From Kondoa malvinella (taxonomy: Eukaryota > Basidiomycota > Agaricostilbomycetes > Agaricostilbales > Kondoaceae), in assembly GCA_039545315.1 (NCBI GenBank), contig BCIM01000009.1, positions 372,001 through 436,000 on the forward strand: a DNA stretch of 64,000 bases, read 5' to 3'. A program made the translations under genes and the position numbers. This document shows, piece after piece, positions 60,762 through 64,000 of the stretch. Position 1 is the stretch's first letter. The number at the start of each line of letters is the position of its first letter. The notes below the pieces were generated by a model that was not told where the DNA came from, did not search any database, and saw only the letters and a list, made by a program, of their open reading frames with translations.

Positions 60762-60778
60762 CCTAAACCCTAACCCTA
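60762..60778. promoter_or_regulatory. Telomere-repeat-like motif (telo box)
   Basis: The sequence CCTAAACCCTAACCCTA lies 87 bp upstream of the IPI1 ATG, in the divergent promoter shared with polyubiquitin. TTAGGG-type sites in fungal promoters are bound by Tbf1/Teb1-like factors and are known at ribosome-related genes. IPI1 is a ribosome-assembly gene, which fits. Confidence 0.65.
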
Positions 60779-60864
60779 CTGAATTGAAATGCCTACTTGA
60801 AAATCCACCAAGTCCTAAAATACTCTCTCGAATACGCTCGAAGCTCCCGAGCAACAGCCTCAGC

Positions 60865-63327
60865 ATGGGCAATTCCAACAAAAAGAAGGCCACGAAAGCA
60901 GCAGACTTTCAAGTAATTGCCCTTGTCTCATGGCCCTTCCCACCCTCTTGACCTGACAGCTCTTCTGATCTGACAGAAAACAAAGTTGAAGCTGGGCAAA
61001 GGCAAACTCGTCTCACAGAATGCAACAAATACCAAAGTAGCAGCCAAATGTGCGCTTTAGTCCCTTGTATCCTATCCTGTGCAATGGCATTTATTCTCTT
61101 TCTATGTCTCCCTCAGCTATAACTCTCCCCTCTCAATCACTTGATGTTGACAATACCGGCGTACCTACTACGAAACGCAATCACACGTTTGAAGACTTGC
61201 TCGCTCAAGTCAATCATTATGCTGTCTCTACAAAGAAAGGTGAGTTTCTTTCGTCGGACAGTCATTCAAAGCGAGCTGATCTGGGCATCAGATGGTTTGA
61301 TGGGACTTAGAGAAATCTTCACGCTCTATCCATCCATCTTGTCGTCTTCCGCTGGCTCGACGTTACGGACTTGTGTGCCGCTCATGACGCATGCGGATTC
61401 TGCAGTTCGGAAAGCTTTTCTCGCTTTTCTTGATTGGTATCTTATCCTGCTCGATGTAAGCTTCTCCCCCTTGGCCTCTTCCAGCTTACTCGTTTCATCT
61501 TGTTCCGAACAAACAAACTAACATACATGTGGTATAGGGATCAGCAGCACCTTTCCACACCCTCCTAGTCTTCCACACCACTTCAGCCTTGACGCACATC
61601 CAGCCCGAAACCCGAGCAGACGGCGTTAGAGCCCTCGATATCTTACTCGCTGCTTTCCCGGAAGCCATAACTCAAGGCTGGAACGTCTCTCTGAACGATG
61701 CAAGCAACCACGGTCATAGAATATTGGAATGCTATATGGCTTTGTTGCATGTCAAAGGGACTGCTGGTGGATCTGCTGCCGCGGGCAGTAGTGCTCAATT
61801 ATCGCCTGCTGTTTGTCCCTTTTCTCTTTCCTTCTATATCATTACTCAGTCGATTTGCAGATGCGCGCTTTATCGCTCAAATCACTCGCTACTTTCCTTC
61901 GATCAGCACTGGCAAACACCAAGAAACAAGGCGACGATTGGTTCTTCAGTTCAGCCTTCTCCACTCCACGAGCATTCGCCGTCTATCAGCAACGCCGTTC
62001 TATCCGTCATGCCCGTCATGCAGATACTCTTCAGAATGGGCTCCGAACTCCCGTCGAACCAATCTTCCCTTCACCTTTACTGGACATGGAAAGCTCCCTC
62101 GCCGACTTGACAGACTCGTCGCAAGAGTCCGGCTCCTCATCTTCCAGACTACTCGACATCCTCTTACCGACCTTGTTAGCAGCTTTCCTCGATTCAGCAC
62201 CTACAGCGCTCGGACCAGAAACGACACCAAGCCTCAACGACATTCATTTCCAAACCATTTCCTCAGTCATTGAAATCACTCTATTGCTCTTACGATCAAA
62301 CACATCACAAGCAAAAGACTTGCAAAGGTTGTTGAAGGCTATTCATCCGTATTTTCCTTTTGAGCGATCTACGGTGTTGAATGAAGTGCATGTTGCTTTG
62401 CTCGGTTTGAGTTTGGCTTATTGTGAGATTGTGAGTTTGGTCAAAGTGGGTAACAAGGGAAAAGGGCTTGCGATGCAGGAGAGTGTGGCTGAATATATCA
62501 CGGAAAGCCTGCAAGCTGGTGTGAGCATATTTCTTTCGGGTGGCAATTCTTAAGCTGAACCTGAACAGAGCTCACCGGATATTCTGGAACAACAACGCTT
62601 CACTGCAGAATCATTTTCAGCGCTCCAACCCAGCTTATGGACATTACTCGATTCCGGTGATAAAAAAACGACGTCGACCACTTTCGTCGCTTTACTCAAG
62701 TTCTATGCTCAAACATCCCTGGCGAGCGAGCTTAACGCCGTTGTCATGCGCTTCGTTGCGGACTGTGTCTTAGTACGTCGCTGGACCGAGACTCAGACAC
62801 CAACTTATGTTGGCAAACAGGTGACGCAACAGCCTGGATATACTTCTTCCTTCTCTTTACAACACTTGAGCGAAGAGGGATCAACGCTGTTTGCAGCTTG
62901 GATCGCATCATTACCTCGAACACTATGGGAAGCAAGTATGGGCAAGAAGAATCCTGTTCTGATCATTGTGTGTCTCTTTCTTGCTCACAAGTGATCCCTT
63001 GACTGACATACGCTTCAGGCAATACTCGACTTTCTACAAATGGCAGCATCTTCTGTTCCGATAAGCACAGCCATGCAAGATCCAGCTTTTGCTGATGCTT
63101 TGACGAAATTGCTCATTACACAATCGCCTCGAACTGGAAAGCTCGCTTCGCCTTTTGCTGCTATGCCTCGGACCGAACAGCTAATTGCGAGAAGTCTTGT
63201 CGAGTATATTGCTGCATCGATCGACAGTCAGTCTAGTCAAGCGATGGCCAAAGCGGTGTATGGAGCGGTGGGAATTGTGCAAGATCGATTGGCAGCGGCA
63301 ACGGCGAAAGCAGTTGAACAGAACTGA
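60865..63327 (+). CDS. IPI1: Pre-rRNA-processing protein Ipi1 (Rix1 complex)
   Basis: Ipi1 (animal TEX10) works with Rix1 and Ipi3 in late 60S maturation and ITS2 processing. The N-terminus is the family signature: MGNSNKKKATKAADFQ, then KTKLKLGKGKLVSQNATNTK and ITLPSQSLDV. Next come HTFEDLLAQVNHYAVSTKK, DGLMGLREIFTLYPS and TLRTCVPLMTHADSAVRKAF, a HEAT/ARM-like array. Later exons continue as helical repeats: LLVFHTTSALTHIQPETRAD, MRALSLKSLATFLRSAL, SRLLDILLPTLLAAFLDSAP. It ends KAVEQN, TGA 63325. About eight exons; ATG 60865. Divergent from polyubiquitin. Confidence 0.9.
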
Positions 63328-63483
63328 ACGTATTTTGCATTCTTTACACATATAGACTAAGGAATGAAGATGACACTCGACAAGTCCCTTTGACTCCAAT
63401 ATTTGTGCAAGCTCGATAAGAAAGACTTCAGTGTTTTACAACAAGTTGATGCGCTCCATCATATATCGACAGTCTTGACAGAG

Positions 63484-64000
63484 CTATTTCTTTCCTTTCT
63501 TGCCTGCTGGCTTTTCTTCAACAGGTCTGCAAACACCATGAGACACGGGAATGCGGATGAACATGGGCGAACTTACGTGTTGCCAATCAGAATATGCGAG
63601 TGATATTCTGCGTCGGAGCCTTTGATCTCTCGCTTGTCCGCGCCAGCACAAGTGCCAATGTTGGAGAGCCATTCATCTCGGTATGCTGGATCAGCTTGAG
63701 GACCTTCTCCACCACGAAGCAGGTCGGCCAAAGTACAACGCAAGCTCGGTTCAACCGCTAGCATGCGAGTTAGGCAAGACCGTGTTTCCCTCGGAAGCAA
63801 GCGGAAGATGGAGTCGGCGGCGCCAACGGCATATGTCGCTTGACTTGATATGCTTGGAGCAATGTTTCGCTTCTGGTGACTTGTTGGATCGACACCAGCC
63901 GCTGCTACCGCTCGTGGACTCCTTGGCGCGTCAGGCGTGTACGAATCGGTCGCGTAGTTCATCGGCGCTGTCGCCATCGGTGGTAAGTCAGCAGCTTGAG
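63484..64000 (-). CDS. HAL4/HAL5-like Ser/Thr protein kinase, 3' part (5' end outside window)
   Basis: The frame is open to the right edge. The visible part has a Ser/Pro-rich insert and then kinase subdomain XI: SIFRLLPRETRSCLTRMLAV, EPSLRCTLADLL, where the conserved Arg is in LRC. After it comes DEWLSNIGTCAGADKRE and EYHSHILIGN, matching the short C-terminal extension (WIKSI...C...H.H.LV) of fungal Hal4/Hal5/Npr1-type kinases that regulate plasma-membrane transporters. A 50-nt intron (about 63577-63526) leads to a Lys-rich last exon, PVEEKPAGKKGKK, ending TAG 63486-63484. Confidence 0.75.

Noticed and set aside
60762..60778. True telomere or chromosome end
   Set aside because: Only about three repeat units, inside a gene-dense region with intact genes on both sides.

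Overview
This window is nuclear DNA of a filamentous or dimorphic fungus. Genes are packed tightly on both strands, and most are split by many very short spliceosomal introns (usually 50-60 nt, GT-AG, often with a CTAAC/CTGAC-like branch site). Proteins include fungal-type LYS1, a mitochondrial complex I 51-kDa subunit, Ima1, Cue3/ASCC2, fungal bZIP factors and GPI-anchored or secreted wall proteins. Intron density, base composition and gene content suit a basidiomycete or another intron-rich early-branching dikaryan. I cannot fix the species. There is no sign of bacterial, viral, CRISPR or rRNA sequence, and I recognised no tRNA gene.

Layout, left to right. 1-773: 3' end of an LRR-like gene. 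1.0-2.4 kb: LYS1 (-). 2.5-7.4 kb: a large LRR-DH-PH Rho exchange factor (-). 7.8-10.8 kb: divergent pair epsilon-COP (-) and NudE (+). 11.3-14.2 kb: an unknown gene (-) and NDUFV1 (+). 14.4-17.5 kb: an Old-Yellow-Enzyme gene with a frame lesion and a PQ-loop transporter-like gene (both -). 17.8-18.4 kb: small secreted protein A (-). 18.8-21.4 kb: divergent CUE3/ASCC2 (-) and LSM2 (+). 21.4-26.1 kb: a damaged GNAT gene and three unknown genes. 26.3-33.3 kb: pyroglutamyl-peptidase-like (-), FEN1 (-), CUL3 (+). 33.7-34.2 kb: secreted protein B (-), a paralog of A. 35.1-39.8 kb: AOS1, a tiny spliced ORF, IMA1 and a 2OG-Fe(II) oxygenase (all +). 39.9-41.3 kb: two unknown genes (-) only 6 nt apart. 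42.0-48.0 kb: secreted serine carboxypeptidase (-), a membrane protein (-) and a GPI-anchored Gly/Ser/Asn-rich protein (+), with a 72-bp tandem repeat and a dispersed repeat around them. 48.3-50.7 kb: two adjacent bZIP genes (-). 51.0-55.9 kb: cohesin RAD21 (+), POA1 (-), ribokinase (+). 56.4-58.3 kb: a secreted double-psi-barrel protein with four 8-cysteine modules (+). 59.2-63.3 kb: polyubiquitin (-) and IPI1 (+), divergent. The right edge holds the 3' end of a HAL5-like protein kinase (-).

Most genes are unlinked housekeeping functions: lysine synthesis, COPI traffic, dynein regulation, respiration, mRNA decay and splicing, DNA repair, ubiquitin and SUMO conjugation, cohesion, ribosome assembly. 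The unusual material lies between them. The best candidates for something undescribed are: (i) two diverged small secreted proteins that share signal peptide, four cysteines and an identical four-exon phase pattern; (ii) the secreted protein with four tandem 8-Cys modules; (iii) three PAM2-like motifs in the ASCC2/Cue3 homolog, which would tie ribosome-collision control to poly(A)-binding protein.

Intron positions were placed by eye from splice consensus and family conservation. Spans run from start codon to stop codon of the model. UTRs are not annotated.
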